Part shown: positions 33,016-41,334 of the stretch, piece after piece | Position numbering within the stretch: the stretch's first letter is position 1 | Layout: every line of letters starts with the position of its first letter | Assembly: GCA_035513175.1 (NCBI GenBank) | Contig: DATKCN010000321.1 | Location: 1-47,448, forward strand | Source of the DNA: DATKCN01 sp035513175 | GTDB taxonomy: Bacteria > Chloroflexota > Chloroflexia > Thermomicrobiales > CFX8 | Reading direction: 5' to 3' | Length of the DNA: 47,448 bases | Position numbers and translations under genes: made by a program | The notes under the pieces: model-generated | The model's input: only the letters and a program-made list of their open reading frames with translations | What the model was told of the DNA's origin: nothing | Databases searched by the model: none

Positions 33016-33398
33016 ATGCGCGCGGAAACCACCGCCTGGTGGAAACACGCGGACGAGGACTTGAAGACGGCGGCTATCGTTCAACTCGGCGGCCAGTTCT
33101 ATGCTACCTCCTGGTTCTGCCAGCAAGCGGTCGAGAAGAGCCTCAAGGCTGTTTACATAGAACGTCTGGGCAACCTCCCGCCGCGGACACACGATCTCGA
33201 GTTTCTCGGCAACAAGCTGAGTGTACCTGGAGAAGTTCAATCCGATCTGACAATCAAAAACCTGCTTTCGGTCTCGCTCGCTACCCTGATACCATTAACG
33301 CGCAGGCTCCCGCCGACGCGGTCTCCGAAGCACTCGCCCGGCAGCATCTTGGAGCAGCAAGGCGGATCATGGCATGGTGCAGAATCCAGCTGGAGTAA
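33016..33398 (+). pseudogene. HEPN domain protein, frameshifted
   Basis: The first frame from ATG 33016 encodes a HEPN (PF05168-like) helical protein: WWKHADEDLKTAAIV, then FCQQAVEKSLKAVYIERLG and PPRTHDLEFLGNKL. After about residue 82 that frame loses family character, while another frame continues with PAFGLARYPDTINAQAPADAV and ARQHLGAARRIMAWCRIQLE, the expected C terminus, ending TAA at 33396. One extra C in the CC at 33261-33262 would join them as TIKNPAFGLARYPD. HEPN proteins pair with MNT nucleotidyltransferases as toxin-antitoxin modules; here the MNT gene overlaps by 25 bases. Either a broken toxin-like gene or a sequencing slip. Confidence 0.78.
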
Positions 33399-33763
33399 GA
33401 ATCCAACCTGAACTTCGACGGTTTGCCAAGGCGTTGGCGACAACAGTTGACGCGGAGCAAGTACTCCTTTTCGGGTCATACGTCAGAGCCGACGCGCGCG
33501 CCGAAAGTGACGTTGACATCATCGTCGTTTCAAGGAGGTTCATTGGAATAGAGGCGGGGCGTCGATCAGTCGGCTTGCGCGATCTATGGTACGCGGCCGG
33601 CGGGGACAGTCCGATGGACTTGATCTGCCTCGCACCTGAGGAATTCGAGCTGGCGAAGACTCGCATTACGCTGGTGGCCACCGTGCTTCCGGAAGCGATC
33701 GACCTGCTCTCCGAGCTCGCCACAACGTCAACGGCGCCCTCAACGGCACAGTACGCTAACTGA
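33374..33763 (+). CDS. MNT-type nucleotidyltransferase domain protein
   Basis: A 129-residue minimal nucleotidyltransferase of the DNA polymerase beta superfamily. The active site reads VLLFGSYVRADARAESDVDIIV: GS followed by the paired Asp (DxD), with a third acidic position later in PMDLICLAPEEFE. In HEPN-MNT modules the MNT partner neutralises the HEPN protein, in some cases by adding AMP to it. ATG at 33374 overlaps the end of the HEPN gene; AAGGCGG precedes it. Codon use in this pair is less GC-rich than in neighbours, which fits an acquired module. The MNT frame is intact although its HEPN partner appears broken. Confidence 0.82.
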   Translation: MVQNPAGVRIQPELRRFAKALATTVDAEQVLLFGSYVRADARAESDVDIIVVSRRFIGIEAGRRSVGLRDLWYAAGGDSPMDLICLAPEEFELAKTRITLVATVLPEAIDLLSELATTSTAPSTAQYAN

Positions 33764-33801
33764 TCGACGACGCTAACAACGAGCCGAGTGTGCCTTCCAG
33801 G

Positions 33802-35718
33802 TCAGCCCCCGCCGCAGTGCGCGCCATTCCCGTGCACGTGCTGCGGCTTCGCCACGTCCAGCGCCGGGTTGCGGTCGAAGAATCCTATCGGTTGCAGCGT
33901 AAATCCAGCGCGAGTTACGGGCATCACCGGCCAATCCTCGGGCCGCACCACGTGATGCGATCCCAGCGTGTACCACAGCACGAGGTCCCCGTGCGAAATG
34001 TCGCGATTCCCGGCCGTCCAGGCCGGCAGCCCCGCGCCGCCCGGATGCTGATTAGGGTAATCCCCAGCCGCATACATCTCGCCCGGTTCGTGGGGTGTCA
34101 CCCACAAGTGCTTGTGAATGAAGCCGGCCCGCTGGCTGACCGATGCCTCAGGCGCGGCGAACGCGGCCACGTTCGCGTGCGGCACGAGCCGGTAGCCCAC
34201 CGGGTTGCCCACCGCGTTGCGCACCGCCGGGTTGACGATCTTCCAGACCCGCCCGCGCAACGGGTCGATCTGCTGTTGAGCTTCCGCCTCCGTCGTCAGA
34301 TGCGTGGCCTTTGAGAAAAACGCGTTGCCGAGCGCATTACCCACCCCGGCGGGCTCCGCTTCGGCATGCACCTCGTAGATCGCGTTGTCGGGGCCATCGA
34401 CATCCATGTCCAGCCGGAAGCTGAAGAAGTGCTGGTGGATCGGCGCGTAAAGCCCGTCGTCGTTCAGCAGCTCGCCGTACTTCGAGGTTGTGCCCGGCTC
34501 CAGCGCCCCCGTCGACACGATCCCGGTCAGCTTGCACTCCAGCTCGATTGAGCCGTCCTGGTACAGATACCAGAAGAAGCCGTAGTCGTAGTTCCCGACC
34601 GTCGAGAAGAACGAAACAACGAGTCGCCGCGCGCGCCGAACCTCACTGCTACCAGTGCGAAAGTCGAAATGCCTCCAGAGCGTGCCGTAGTCCTCCTCGT
34701 GCAGGCAGATCGCGTTCGGGATCGTATACGGATTGCCCGCGCCGTCCGCGAACACCGCGTCGAAGTAGTGGATCAGCCCCAGGCAGTCGCAGCCCAGTTC
34801 CAGCGAATTCGCCAGCAGCCCGATGTTGTACTCGCCCACGTCGAACGCGTTCTTCCGCATGTGCGTTGGAGCCGGATCGCCATACGGCACAACCATTTCC
34901 GCACAGGAACCCCGGTAGAGGACAGGCCGCACCCGGCCATCCTCCTCCCAGCCGACCGTATGCAACACCAGCCCCTCGCGTGGCGTAAAGCCAACGCGTA
35001 GACGCCACTTCTGCCACGCGATCTCATGCCCGTCGACTGTGAAGCTCGCCCCGTCCGGCTGCTGAATCTCAAGCGGTTTCAGGTCATCCAGCAGCGGTCC
35101 GATGTACTTCGGAGCGTAGTTGCCCGCCATGGTCGGCACCGGCGCCAGCCCGTGATCTTCGACATCCACGACCTTCATCTCGTGCAGATCGACCAGCGCG
35201 ATCACATTCTCGACCGGGCGCGCGTAGCCGTTGTCGTCTTCGCTTGTCCGCACCCACGTCAGGCAGCGCGCCAAACGCCGGTGGTCTGGTTCTCCATACG
35301 ACCCTGCCGACCACGGGTCGATCATCAGCAGGTCGAGATCGAAGTCGCCGCGCTTCCGAATCGCCGCGACGTACTCCTCCGACTCCAGACATGCCTGATG
35401 CACGCCGAGCATCTCATCGTATGTGATCGGCGGCTGCCCATCACTGATGACATCCCAAGCGGTCACTACCCCGGACGTGAGCGACACGACCGCCTCGATC
35501 GTCAGGCGCGCGTCGAGGTCCATCAACGCCACCAGCGCCTCCCGCTCGATGTCGTCCCGGCCCGCCAGCACGTCCGCCTTATTCGGCTCCCGCAGCGTGA
35601 TCTGCACAAAGCGGCGCCGCGCCGGCATGCGCACATCCATCCGCAGGATGCCCGCCGCCTCGCTGATCTCGACTGCCGAAAGCGGAGCAAGAGCATTGCG
35701 CGTCTGCATCTGAACCAT
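33802..35718 (-). CDS. Copper-containing primary amine oxidase
   Basis: A 638-residue copper/topaquinone amine oxidase, which oxidises primary amines to aldehydes with release of ammonia and peroxide. The N2 and N3 domains occupy about the first 200 residues. The catalytic Asp is in HYFDAVFADGAG, the Tyr that becomes topaquinone is in TVGNYDYGFF, the copper His pair is HQHFF, and the third copper His is in GSHHVVRPEDWPVMP. The C-terminal His-rich tail (HVHGNGAHCGGG) is an unusual extra. No signal peptide, so probably cytosolic. ATG at 35718 follows AAGGCGGG; a GTG at 35763 would add 15 residues. It converges with the HEPN-MNT pair. Confidence 0.94.
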   Translation of the reverse strand: MVQMQTRNALAPLSAVEISEAAGILRMDVRMPARRRFVQITLREPNKADVLAGRDDIEREALVALMDLDARLTIEAVVSLTSGVVTAWDVISDGQPPITYDEMLGVHQACLESEEYVAAIRKRGDFDLDLLMIDPWSAGSYGEPDHRRLARCLTWVRTSEDDNGYARPVENVIALVDLHEMKVVDVEDHGLAPVPTMAGNYAPKYIGPLLDDLKPLEIQQPDGASFTVDGHEIAWQKWRLRVGFTPREGLVLHTVGWEEDGRVRPVLYRGSCAEMVVPYGDPAPTHMRKNAFDVGEYNIGLLANSLELGCDCLGLIHYFDAVFADGAGNPYTIPNAICLHEEDYGTLWRHFDFRTGSSEVRRARRLVVSFFSTVGNYDYGFFWYLYQDGSIELECKLTGIVSTGALEPGTTSKYGELLNDDGLYAPIHQHFFSFRLDMDVDGPDNAIYEVHAEAEPAGVGNALGNAFFSKATHLTTEAEAQQQIDPLRGRVWKIVNPAVRNAVGNPVGYRLVPHANVAAFAAPEASVSQRAGFIHKHLWVTPHEPGEMYAAGDYPNQHPGGAGLPAWTAGNRDISHGDLVLWYTLGSHHVVRPEDWPVMPVTRAGFTLQPIGFFDRNPALDVAKPQHVHGNGAHCGGG

Positions 35719-36221
35719 CGAGACCCGCCTTCCAGTGCGCCCGAGCGACGTAGCAACCGTCACCGGCTGACGCTGGACGCATTACCACCGACAAACCGGT
35801 TAGTGCCACCGATGCTACCCCGTGCGACGTCATCAGGCAACAGCATCAATCACGCGGGTCAGGACTATGTCAAAGTCGTCGTGTCGGCGTACTGGTGGCA
35901 TCGAGGTGATACTGAGCCTTGGCAAACCTGCGTCTCTATCGACTCCACGCCCGGCGTCACGGCGCCGATCCCGCCCGTTCAGCTGACTTTGACACAGCCC
36001 CTTCCAGCGACTGCGCCTCATCGTTTGGCGCCGCCTCGGCTCTCCAAGCGGTGTCGGTCATCGAACGGGCTGCGGCTTGCCCAGCACGCAGCCCCCTCGC
36101 CACCCGCGTTGATCCCGGACCGATCCAGCGTCTCGTGCCGCCTTCGCGCAACGCAACAGCGTCAACGACGCGAATCCGTTACCATGCCATCCACGACACC
36201 GGAACGGGAAGGGAGCAGGGC
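35719..36221. other. Non-coding region upstream of the trans-sulfuration gene
   Basis: About 500 bases between two divergent genes. An in-frame extension of the downstream gene from 35919 is open but low-complexity and without family similarity, so I treat it as non-coding. I see no riboswitch-like fold, tRNA or clear promoter. Confidence 0.5.
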
Positions 36222-37385
36222 ATGGCAGGCACGCAAAACGGTCACGGGTTCGCCACGCGGGCCATTCACGCGGGCGAGCAGAGCGACCCCACTACCGGAG
36301 CGCACAACACGCCGATCTACCAGACCTCCACCTATGCGTTTCACTCACTCGAAGAGAAACAGGCGACGCTCTCCGGCGAGCGCGAGGGCTGGCTCTACAC
36401 GCGCGGCGGCAACCCAACTACCGCCGCGTTCGAGAGAAAGATCGCCGCTCTCGAAGGCGCAGAATCCGCCGTCGCGGGCGCGTCGGGCATGGCCGTCATC
36501 GCGGCCACCTATCACGCCCTCCTTCGCTCCGGCGACCACATCATCGCCTCCGACGACATTTACACCTGGGCCAACACCTTCCTGAACGAGGAGGCTCCCG
36601 CCTACCGCATCGAGGTCACACGCGTCGACATCAGCGACCTGGAAGCCGTGCGGGCCGCCATCCAGCCCAACACAAAGGTGCTGTACACCGAGTTCCTCTC
36701 CAACCCATCGATCAAGGTGGCCGACATCCCCGCGCTGGCCGAGATCGCCCGCGCTCACGATGTCGCCCTGGTCGTCGACAACACGTTCACCAGCCCATAC
36801 CTGTTCCGGCCCATCGAGCACGGCGCGCACCTCTCGCTGCATTCCGCCACCAAGTACCTCTGCGGCCACGGCGACGCGCTGGCGGGCGTCATCAGCGGGG
36901 ATCTGGCGCTGACCGCTCGCGTCTTGCGCCAGATCGAAATCCTCGGCTCCTGCATCAGCCCGTTCAACTCGTGGCTCCTGCTGCGTGGCATCAAGACGCT
37001 CGACATGCGCATGGAGCGCCACTGCGACAACGCGCTGCAGCTGGCCCGCTTCCTTGAGCGCCAGCCGGAAGTCGAGCACGTCAACTATGCCGGGCTGGAG
37101 AGCCAATCCGGACACGCTCTCGTGAGCCGCCTGACCGACGGCCGTTTCGGCGGCATGCTCTCCTTCCGCATGCGCGGCGGCAGCGCAGCCGGAAACCAGT
37201 TCGCCAATGCCCTCCAGCTCTGCGCTCACGCTGTCAGCCTGGGGGATGTCAACACGCTCGTCTGGCCACATCGCAATGATCTCGTGCGCGTCTCGGTCGG
37301 TTGCGAGAATGCGGCGGACATCATCGCTGATTTCGAGCAGGCGTTTGAGGTTGCGGCGAGTCGCCTGGTTGGGGCTCCCGCTTGA
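36222..37385 (+). CDS. Trans-sulfuration family PLP enzyme (cystathionine/methionine lyase or synthase)
   Basis: A 387-residue member of the Cys/Met metabolism PLP family (cystathionine gamma-lyase/synthase, methionine gamma-lyase, O-acetylhomoserine sulfhydrylase). Seen: FATRAIHAGEQSDPTTGAHNTPIYQTSTY, YTRGGNPTTAAFERKIAALEG, DNTFTSPYLFRP with the Asp contacting PLP, SATKYLCGHGDALAG with the Schiff-base Lys, and SLGDVNTLVWPH near the C terminus. Residues that separate lyase from synthase are not decisive here. ATG at 36222 follows GGGAGCAGG. It is 1 base from the peroxiredoxin gene start, so the two are one transcript, suggesting link between sulfur amino acid turnover and thiol peroxide defence. 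Confidence 0.92.
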   Translation: MAGTQNGHGFATRAIHAGEQSDPTTGAHNTPIYQTSTYAFHSLEEKQATLSGEREGWLYTRGGNPTTAAFERKIAALEGAESAVAGASGMAVIAATYHALLRSGDHIIASDDIYTWANTFLNEEAPAYRIEVTRVDISDLEAVRAAIQPNTKVLYTEFLSNPSIKVADIPALAEIARAHDVALVVDNTFTSPYLFRPIEHGAHLSLHSATKYLCGHGDALAGVISGDLALTARVLRQIEILGSCISPFNSWLLLRGIKTLDMRMERHCDNALQLARFLERQPEVEHVNYAGLESQSGHALVSRLTDGRFGGMLSFRMRGGSAAGNQFANALQLCAHAVSLGDVNTLVWPHRNDLVRVSVGCENAADIIADFEQAFEVAASRLVGAPA

Positions 37386-37386
37386 C

Positions 37387-37953
37387 ATGAGTGTTCGAAA
37401 CCTGCTGGAACTGCCCGACGACCTGCCCGTTCCCGACGACGACGGCGCGTGCGATCACCTCCCCGGTCTGCGTCTGCCGTCCGTGCCGCTACCCGCGACC
37501 GACGGTCGGTCCATCGACCTCGCCACGCTGACTGGTCGAGTCATCGTCTATGCCTACCCTCGCACGGGTCGGCCCGATCAGCCCATTCCCGATGGCTGGG
37601 ACATGATCCCTGGCGCGCGGGGCTGCACGCCGCAATCCTGCGCCTTTCGCGACCTCTATCAGGAGTTGCAGACCCTCGGCGCGGATGTCTTCGGCCTCAG
37701 CACCCAGGACACCGACTACCAGCGGGAAGCGGCCGCGCGCCTGCACCTCCCGTTCCCGCTCCTCAGCGACTCCAACCTCGCATTGACACGCGCGCTCCGC
37801 CTCCCCACCTTCGTCGTCGAAGGCATGACGCTGACGAAGCGCCTGACCCTCATCGTGCGCGACGGCACGATCGAGCACTTCTTCTATCCGGTCTTCCCGC
37901 CCAACCACAACGCGGCAGATGTCATCGACTGGCTGAGCCAGCATCCGACATAA
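37387..37953 (+). CDS. PrxQ/BCP-like peroxiredoxin
   Basis: A 188-residue thioredoxin-fold protein of the AhpC/TSA superfamily, probably a thiol peroxidase. The peroxidatic and resolving Cys are spaced as in PrxQ/BCP: GARGCTPQSCAFRD (C-x4-C near residues 80-85). Instead of the usual short loop before the peroxidatic Cys there is an extended segment YPRTGRPDQPIPDGWDMIPG. The second half has LSTQDTDYQREAAARLHLPFPLLSD, typical of the family. No signal peptide. ATG at 37387 lies one base past the preceding stop and has only a weak ribosome-binding site, so translation is probably coupled to the PLP enzyme. A Cys, not Sec, codes at the active site. Confidence 0.88.
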   Translation: MSVRNLLELPDDLPVPDDDGACDHLPGLRLPSVPLPATDGRSIDLATLTGRVIVYAYPRTGRPDQPIPDGWDMIPGARGCTPQSCAFRDLYQELQTLGADVFGLSTQDTDYQREAAARLHLPFPLLSDSNLALTRALRLPTFVVEGMTLTKRLTLIVRDGTIEHFFYPVFPPNHNAADVIDWLSQHPT

Positions 37954-37984
37954 CACGCGGGCGACAGCCGACAGTGGTCGCCTG

Positions 37985-39004
37985 TCAGCGAGTCCACCTC
38001 GCCAGGGCAGGCAAAACCCGCTCGCCGAGCAACCGCACGCCGCGCTCGGCTGTGACGCCATGGGGCGTTCCGAACTCGATGCGGGTCACGCCGGCCGCGA
38101 AGAGGGCCTCGCACCGCGCGATGATGTCGTTCGGGTTGCCGGCGAACGCGAAGCGGTCCAGCAATTCGTCAGCGATCAGCTCACCCGCCGCCTCCGACTG
38201 GCCCATGTTGACCAGGCTCGCCATCCTCGCCGTCAGCTCCGGATCGATCTGAACCGTCGGATCAAGCCGCGCCACGACCGGCAGGTATAACGCCATCTCG
38301 CGTCGCACCAGCGAGCGTGCCAGACCCCGATCCTGATCCACCATCGTGACCGCCCCCAGCACGAGCCCGATGTCCGCTGGATCGCGGCTCGCCCGCGCAG
38401 CGCCGCTTGCTATCCAGCGTGCGGCGACCGGCACGACGTCAGGGTTCGCCGACCCGCCGATCTTCGCCTCGTCCGCCCGCTCCCCGGCCAGCCCCACTAG
38501 TAGCTCGCCCCAACTCCCGATCAGTAGCGGCACGCGCTGCCTCAGCGGCCGGTACTTCAGCGCGTGGTGCTCCTCCAGCTGGAACTCTCGCCCGCGATAC
38601 GACGCCCGCTCTCCCCGTAGCAACTGCTCGATCACATCGATCGCCTCGCGCATACGCGTCAGTAATCGACGCTGCTCCAGCCCGATCTCCTCAAGCCACG
38701 CCCCCCGCGACAGCCCGAGGTACGCGCGCCCGTTGCTTACCATGTCCAGCGTCGCGATCTGCCCCGCGATCTCCACCGGGTGCAGCGTCCGCGGATTCAG
38801 CGACGCCGGTCCAAGCCTGATGCGGGAGGTTGCCAGCGCCGCAAGCGTCAGCGGCACGATTGGCGGCTGGAAGAATAAGTCACCGTAAATCGACATAACT
38901 GCGAAGCCGTACGACTCCGTCAGCGCCGCAAGATCGCGATACTCGTTCGGTGTCTTGTCCGACTGAAACGCGATCGACAGCTCACGCCGCCGCGCGGATG
39001 TCAC
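37985..39004 (-). CDS. Luciferase-like (LLM class) flavin-dependent oxidoreductase
   Basis: A 339-residue luciferase-like TIM-barrel oxidoreductase (FMN or F420 cofactor). Landmarks are LAALTESYGFAVMSIYGDLFFQPP, SRIRLGPASLNPRTLHPVEIAGQIATLDMVSNGRAYLGLSRGAW (split over two family motifs) and RVPLLIGSWGELLVGLAGERADEAKIGG. The motif is close to methylene-H4MPT reductase/Mer-like LLM proteins, but substrate is uncertain. GTG at 39004 overlaps the stop of the preceding TIGR04076-like gene (GTGA), and this gene is last in a three-gene coupled set with an inositol-phosphatase-like gene. It is not closely alike the other two LLM proteins in the window. Confidence 0.88.
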   Translation of the reverse strand: MTSARRRELSIAFQSDKTPNEYRDLAALTESYGFAVMSIYGDLFFQPPIVPLTLAALATSRIRLGPASLNPRTLHPVEIAGQIATLDMVSNGRAYLGLSRGAWLEEIGLEQRRLLTRMREAIDVIEQLLRGERASYRGREFQLEEHHALKYRPLRQRVPLLIGSWGELLVGLAGERADEAKIGGSANPDVVPVAARWIASGAARASRDPADIGLVLGAVTMVDQDRGLARSLVRREMALYLPVVARLDPTVQIDPELTARMASLVNMGQSEAAGELIADELLDRFAFAGNPNDIIARCEALFAAGVTRIEFGTPHGVTAERGVRLLGERVLPALARWTR

Positions 39005-39339
39005 GTCAGGTCCCCGGTGATCATCGTTCGGCGCCGCACGCGCTCGATGCGCATGATCAGGCGCTCATCCGGATCGGGGCAGGCTACCAGCGTATCGCGC
39101 TCCAGCCAGTCGTTCGCGTCGAGGATGCGCTGTTTGGGAGGCAGGAGCGGCAACACCGATTGCAGCGCGTACAGGCAGAAGTGCTTGCCGTCCGGAATCC
39201 GCACGCGGCTGGACTCGGTCAGTTCAAAATAATCGCCGACGTTCAGCCCACACACCGAGCGACCTTCGATCGCCTCGACTGTCACGCGCAGGTCGTACAG
39301 CTCGAACCTGTCGCGCGTCGACTCGATGTCGTCGTTCAT
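39001..39339 (-). CDS. TIGR04076-like small protein
   Basis: A 112-residue protein resembling the TIGR04076 family: FELYDLRVTVEAIEG, GLNVGDYFELTES, GKHFCLYALQSVLPLLPPKQR, then CPDPDERLIMRIERV. The Cys in HFCLYAL and in VACPDPDE are the family's conserved pair. Function of the family is unknown; it may bind metal or a cofactor. ATG at 39339 follows AGGA and overlaps the stop of the upstream gene as ATGA; its own stop overlaps the LLM start as GTGA, so three genes are translated as a chain. Confidence 0.8.
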   Translation of the reverse strand: MNDDIESTRDRFELYDLRVTVEAIEGRSVCGLNVGDYFELTESSRVRIPDGKHFCLYALQSVLPLLPPKQRILDANDWLERDTLVACPDPDERLIMRIERVRRRTMITGDLT

Positions 39340-40253
39340 AGCGCATTCCTGTCCCATCGTTCCTGATGCAGCAGCGCCAGGATGTTGGCGTGAAGCTGCG
39401 GGTTGGCGGCTCCGACGAGCGGCGTCCGGCGTGAGAGGTCGAAGTCGAGCGGGACCGGGGCGCCGTCGAAGCCGGTTAACACACCGCCCGTCTCGTTCAA
39501 CAGCGCCAGCGCTCCAGCGTAGTCGACGATCTTTTCCCCCCAGCCGCCGGGAGAGACGAGGTTCGGGTTGATCAGCACATCGAGCGAGCCACAGGCAATC
39601 AGCGCCAGATCGAGCGCGCTGCACCCGGTGATGCGCAAGCGTCTGGATGTTACTGCGATCATCCTCAGCACTCTCCAGGCTGTGTCCGTTTCCGGTCGGA
39701 TCAGGGCCACACGCGCCTGGCGGACCTCGGCAACGTCGTTCGAGCGCACCGGAACACCGTCGAGTTCAGCGCCGCGCCCGCGGAAGGCCGTAAACACTTC
39801 TCCAGTCGGAAGGTTCATCACGCAGCCCGCGATCAGCCGGCCGTCCTCGACAACCCCGACAGAGAACGCATAGTACGGGAAACCGAAGACGTGGCCTGCC
39901 CGCAACGGCGACTCGACCAGATCCGTCAGATCCGTCCCCGGCCGCGGGACGAAGTTGGGCACGGCAGTGGCGTTGTTCGTCGCATCTATCGGATCGACGA
40001 TCGCCGTCAACGCCGAGCCGCGATCCAGCAGCCCTGCCTCTTCTGAAAGGATGTTCATGCGCGGCTCAGCGGCTTCAAGAAACGCCAGCGCCGCGTTCTC
40101 CGCCACCTGATCGACGTGCGTCGTGTCCGCGCCGTCCGCGCCCATTCCGACGACTTCCGCCAGCCGGTGATACTCGGCGCGAACGACCGCCGCGCGCACG
40201 CGCTGCCCGCACGCCACCAGCGCATCGATCAGCAGCCTGTCCCGATCCAACAT
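39336..40253 (-). CDS. Inositol monophosphatase family protein
   Basis: A 305-residue Li-sensitive-type phosphatase of the inositol monophosphatase/FBPase/CysQ superfamily. Metal and catalytic motifs are present: NILSEEAG (Glu pair), IVDPIDATNNA (DPIDxT, with Ala in place of the usual Gly) and VDYAGALALLNETGG in place of WDxAAG (the Trp is replaced, Asp kept). It hydrolyses a phosphate monoester such as inositol-1-phosphate, fructose-1,6-bisphosphate or PAP. An insertion around residues 100-125 (NFVPRPGTDLTDLVES) is unusual. ATG at 40253 follows AGGA. It starts the coupled trio with the TIGR04076-like and LLM genes. Confidence 0.85.
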   Translation of the reverse strand: MLDRDRLLIDALVACGQRVRAAVVRAEYHRLAEVVGMGADGADTTHVDQVAENAALAFLEAAEPRMNILSEEAGLLDRGSALTAIVDPIDATNNATAVPNFVPRPGTDLTDLVESPLRAGHVFGFPYYAFSVGVVEDGRLIAGCVMNLPTGEVFTAFRGRGAELDGVPVRSNDVAEVRQARVALIRPETDTAWRVLRMIAVTSRRLRITGCSALDLALIACGSLDVLINPNLVSPGGWGEKIVDYAGALALLNETGGVLTGFDGAPVPLDFDLSRRTPLVGAANPQLHANILALLHQERWDRNAL

Positions 40254-40322
40254 CGGCCAATCCTACCCGAGCGCGTCTGGTATCGTGGCCGTCCGGCAAC
40301 CGGTCCACGGGAGGGGAATGAC

Positions 40323-40511
40323 GTGCCAAAGCATGTCCTGCCGACGATCGCCGTCGCGCTGGCGCTTTTCGTTCTGATCTGGTTCGGAATCTTCGTGCTC
40401 GGGCAGACTGCCAACGAGGCGCTCTTCGTCAGCACCGTCACCGTCACCCTGCTCGGAATCGGCGTCGCCTACACCCGCTCCACCCTGCGCCGCGACCGCA
40501 ACGAGGACTAG
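40323..40511 (+). CDS. Small membrane protein, two predicted helices
   Basis: A 62-residue protein with hydrophobic segments PTIAVALALFVLIWFGIFVLG and FVSTVTVTLLGIGVAYT, a charged tail (RSTLRRDRNED) and no other feature. GTG at 40323 follows GGGAGGGG at 7 bases. I do not recognise a family. It lies between the inositol-phosphatase-like gene (divergent) and phoU (convergent). Confidence 0.6.
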   Translation: MPKHVLPTIAVALALFVLIWFGIFVLGQTANEALFVSTVTVTLLGIGVAYTRSTLRRDRNED

Positions 40512-40583
40512 CCAGATTCGGCGGCGCGACTACCGCGTCCCAACCCCGTCAGCCCACTTTTCACTGTCCACTTTCGACTCGCG

Positions 40584-41243
40584 TTACTTGCGGTTCATTT
40601 CCTCGATCTGCCCGGTGACCACGAACACCACCCGCTCGCAGATGTTCGTCACCCGGTCGGCGATGCGCTCGACGTTATGCGCCACCCACAGCAGGTGCGT
40701 GGCGCGGGTGATCGTGCGTGGATCGGAGATCATGTAGGTCAGCAGCTCGCGGTAGACCTGCTCGTACAGCCGATCCACCTCGTCGTCGCGCCGCGCAATC
40801 TGCCGTGCCCGCTCGGCATCCATATCCACGTAAGCGTCCAGCGCCTCCAGCAGCAGCTCGCGCGCCAGATCGGCCATGCGGGGTATGTCGACGAGTGGTT
40901 TCAGGTGCGGCTCGTCCGCGGTGCGTAGTGTCAGAACGGCGATCCCCTCGGCGTGATCCGCCATGCGCTCCAGCTCCGTGGCGATGTGCATGACCGCGGC
41001 GATACGACGCAGGTCTCCCGCCATCGGAGCCTGCGTTGCCATCAGCAGGATCGCGTTCTCCTCCAGCTGCCAGCGCATCTGATTGATATTTTCGTCGTTC
41101 TCGACGACCTGCTGGGCCAGCGCCACATCCTGATTCCGCAACGACTCGATCGCGCGCCCAACCGCCTTCTCGACCATGCTGCCGAGAGTAATGACTCCAT
41201 CCTGCAGCTCACGCAGGCTCTGGGAAAACGCCACTCGAACCAT
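40584..41243 (-). CDS. phoU: Phosphate-specific transport accessory protein PhoU
   Basis: A 219-residue PhoU made of two related three-helix bundles. Metal-binding clusters typical of PhoU are seen in HIATELERMADHAEGIAVL and HLLWVAHNVERIADRVTNICE, each an ExxxDxxxD/E-type motif. PhoU represses the Pho regulon and Pst activity when phosphate is plentiful. ATG at 41243 follows GGAGGAG. It is the last gene of the regulator-pstS-C-A-B-phoU operon, 91 bases after pstB. Confidence 0.94.
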   Translation of the reverse strand: MVRVAFSQSLRELQDGVITLGSMVEKAVGRAIESLRNQDVALAQQVVENDENINQMRWQLEENAILLMATQAPMAGDLRRIAAVMHIATELERMADHAEGIAVLTLRTADEPHLKPLVDIPRMADLARELLLEALDAYVDMDAERARQIARRDDEVDRLYEQVYRELLTYMISDPRTITRATHLLWVAHNVERIADRVTNICERVVFVVTGQIEEMNRK

Positions 41244-41334
41244 GTCGTGCTACTCCTCCCGTATGCGCGCCGGAAACGCGGCCTGCCGTGACTTCCATCG
41301 TAAGATGCCCTATGCTCGCAAGATCGTCCGCCGC

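Noticed and set aside
35919..36221. 101-codon extension of the trans-sulfuration enzyme
   Set aside because: No similarity to the family; ATG at 36222 has a good ribosome-binding site.
36345..37388. 347-codon open frame on the minus strand
   Set aside because: Antisense to the PLP enzyme gene, whose active-site motifs are complete.
37620..37660. Selenocysteine at the peroxiredoxin active site
   Set aside because: Both active-site codons are TGC (Cys); no in-frame TGA is present, despite the nearby selC gene in the same window.
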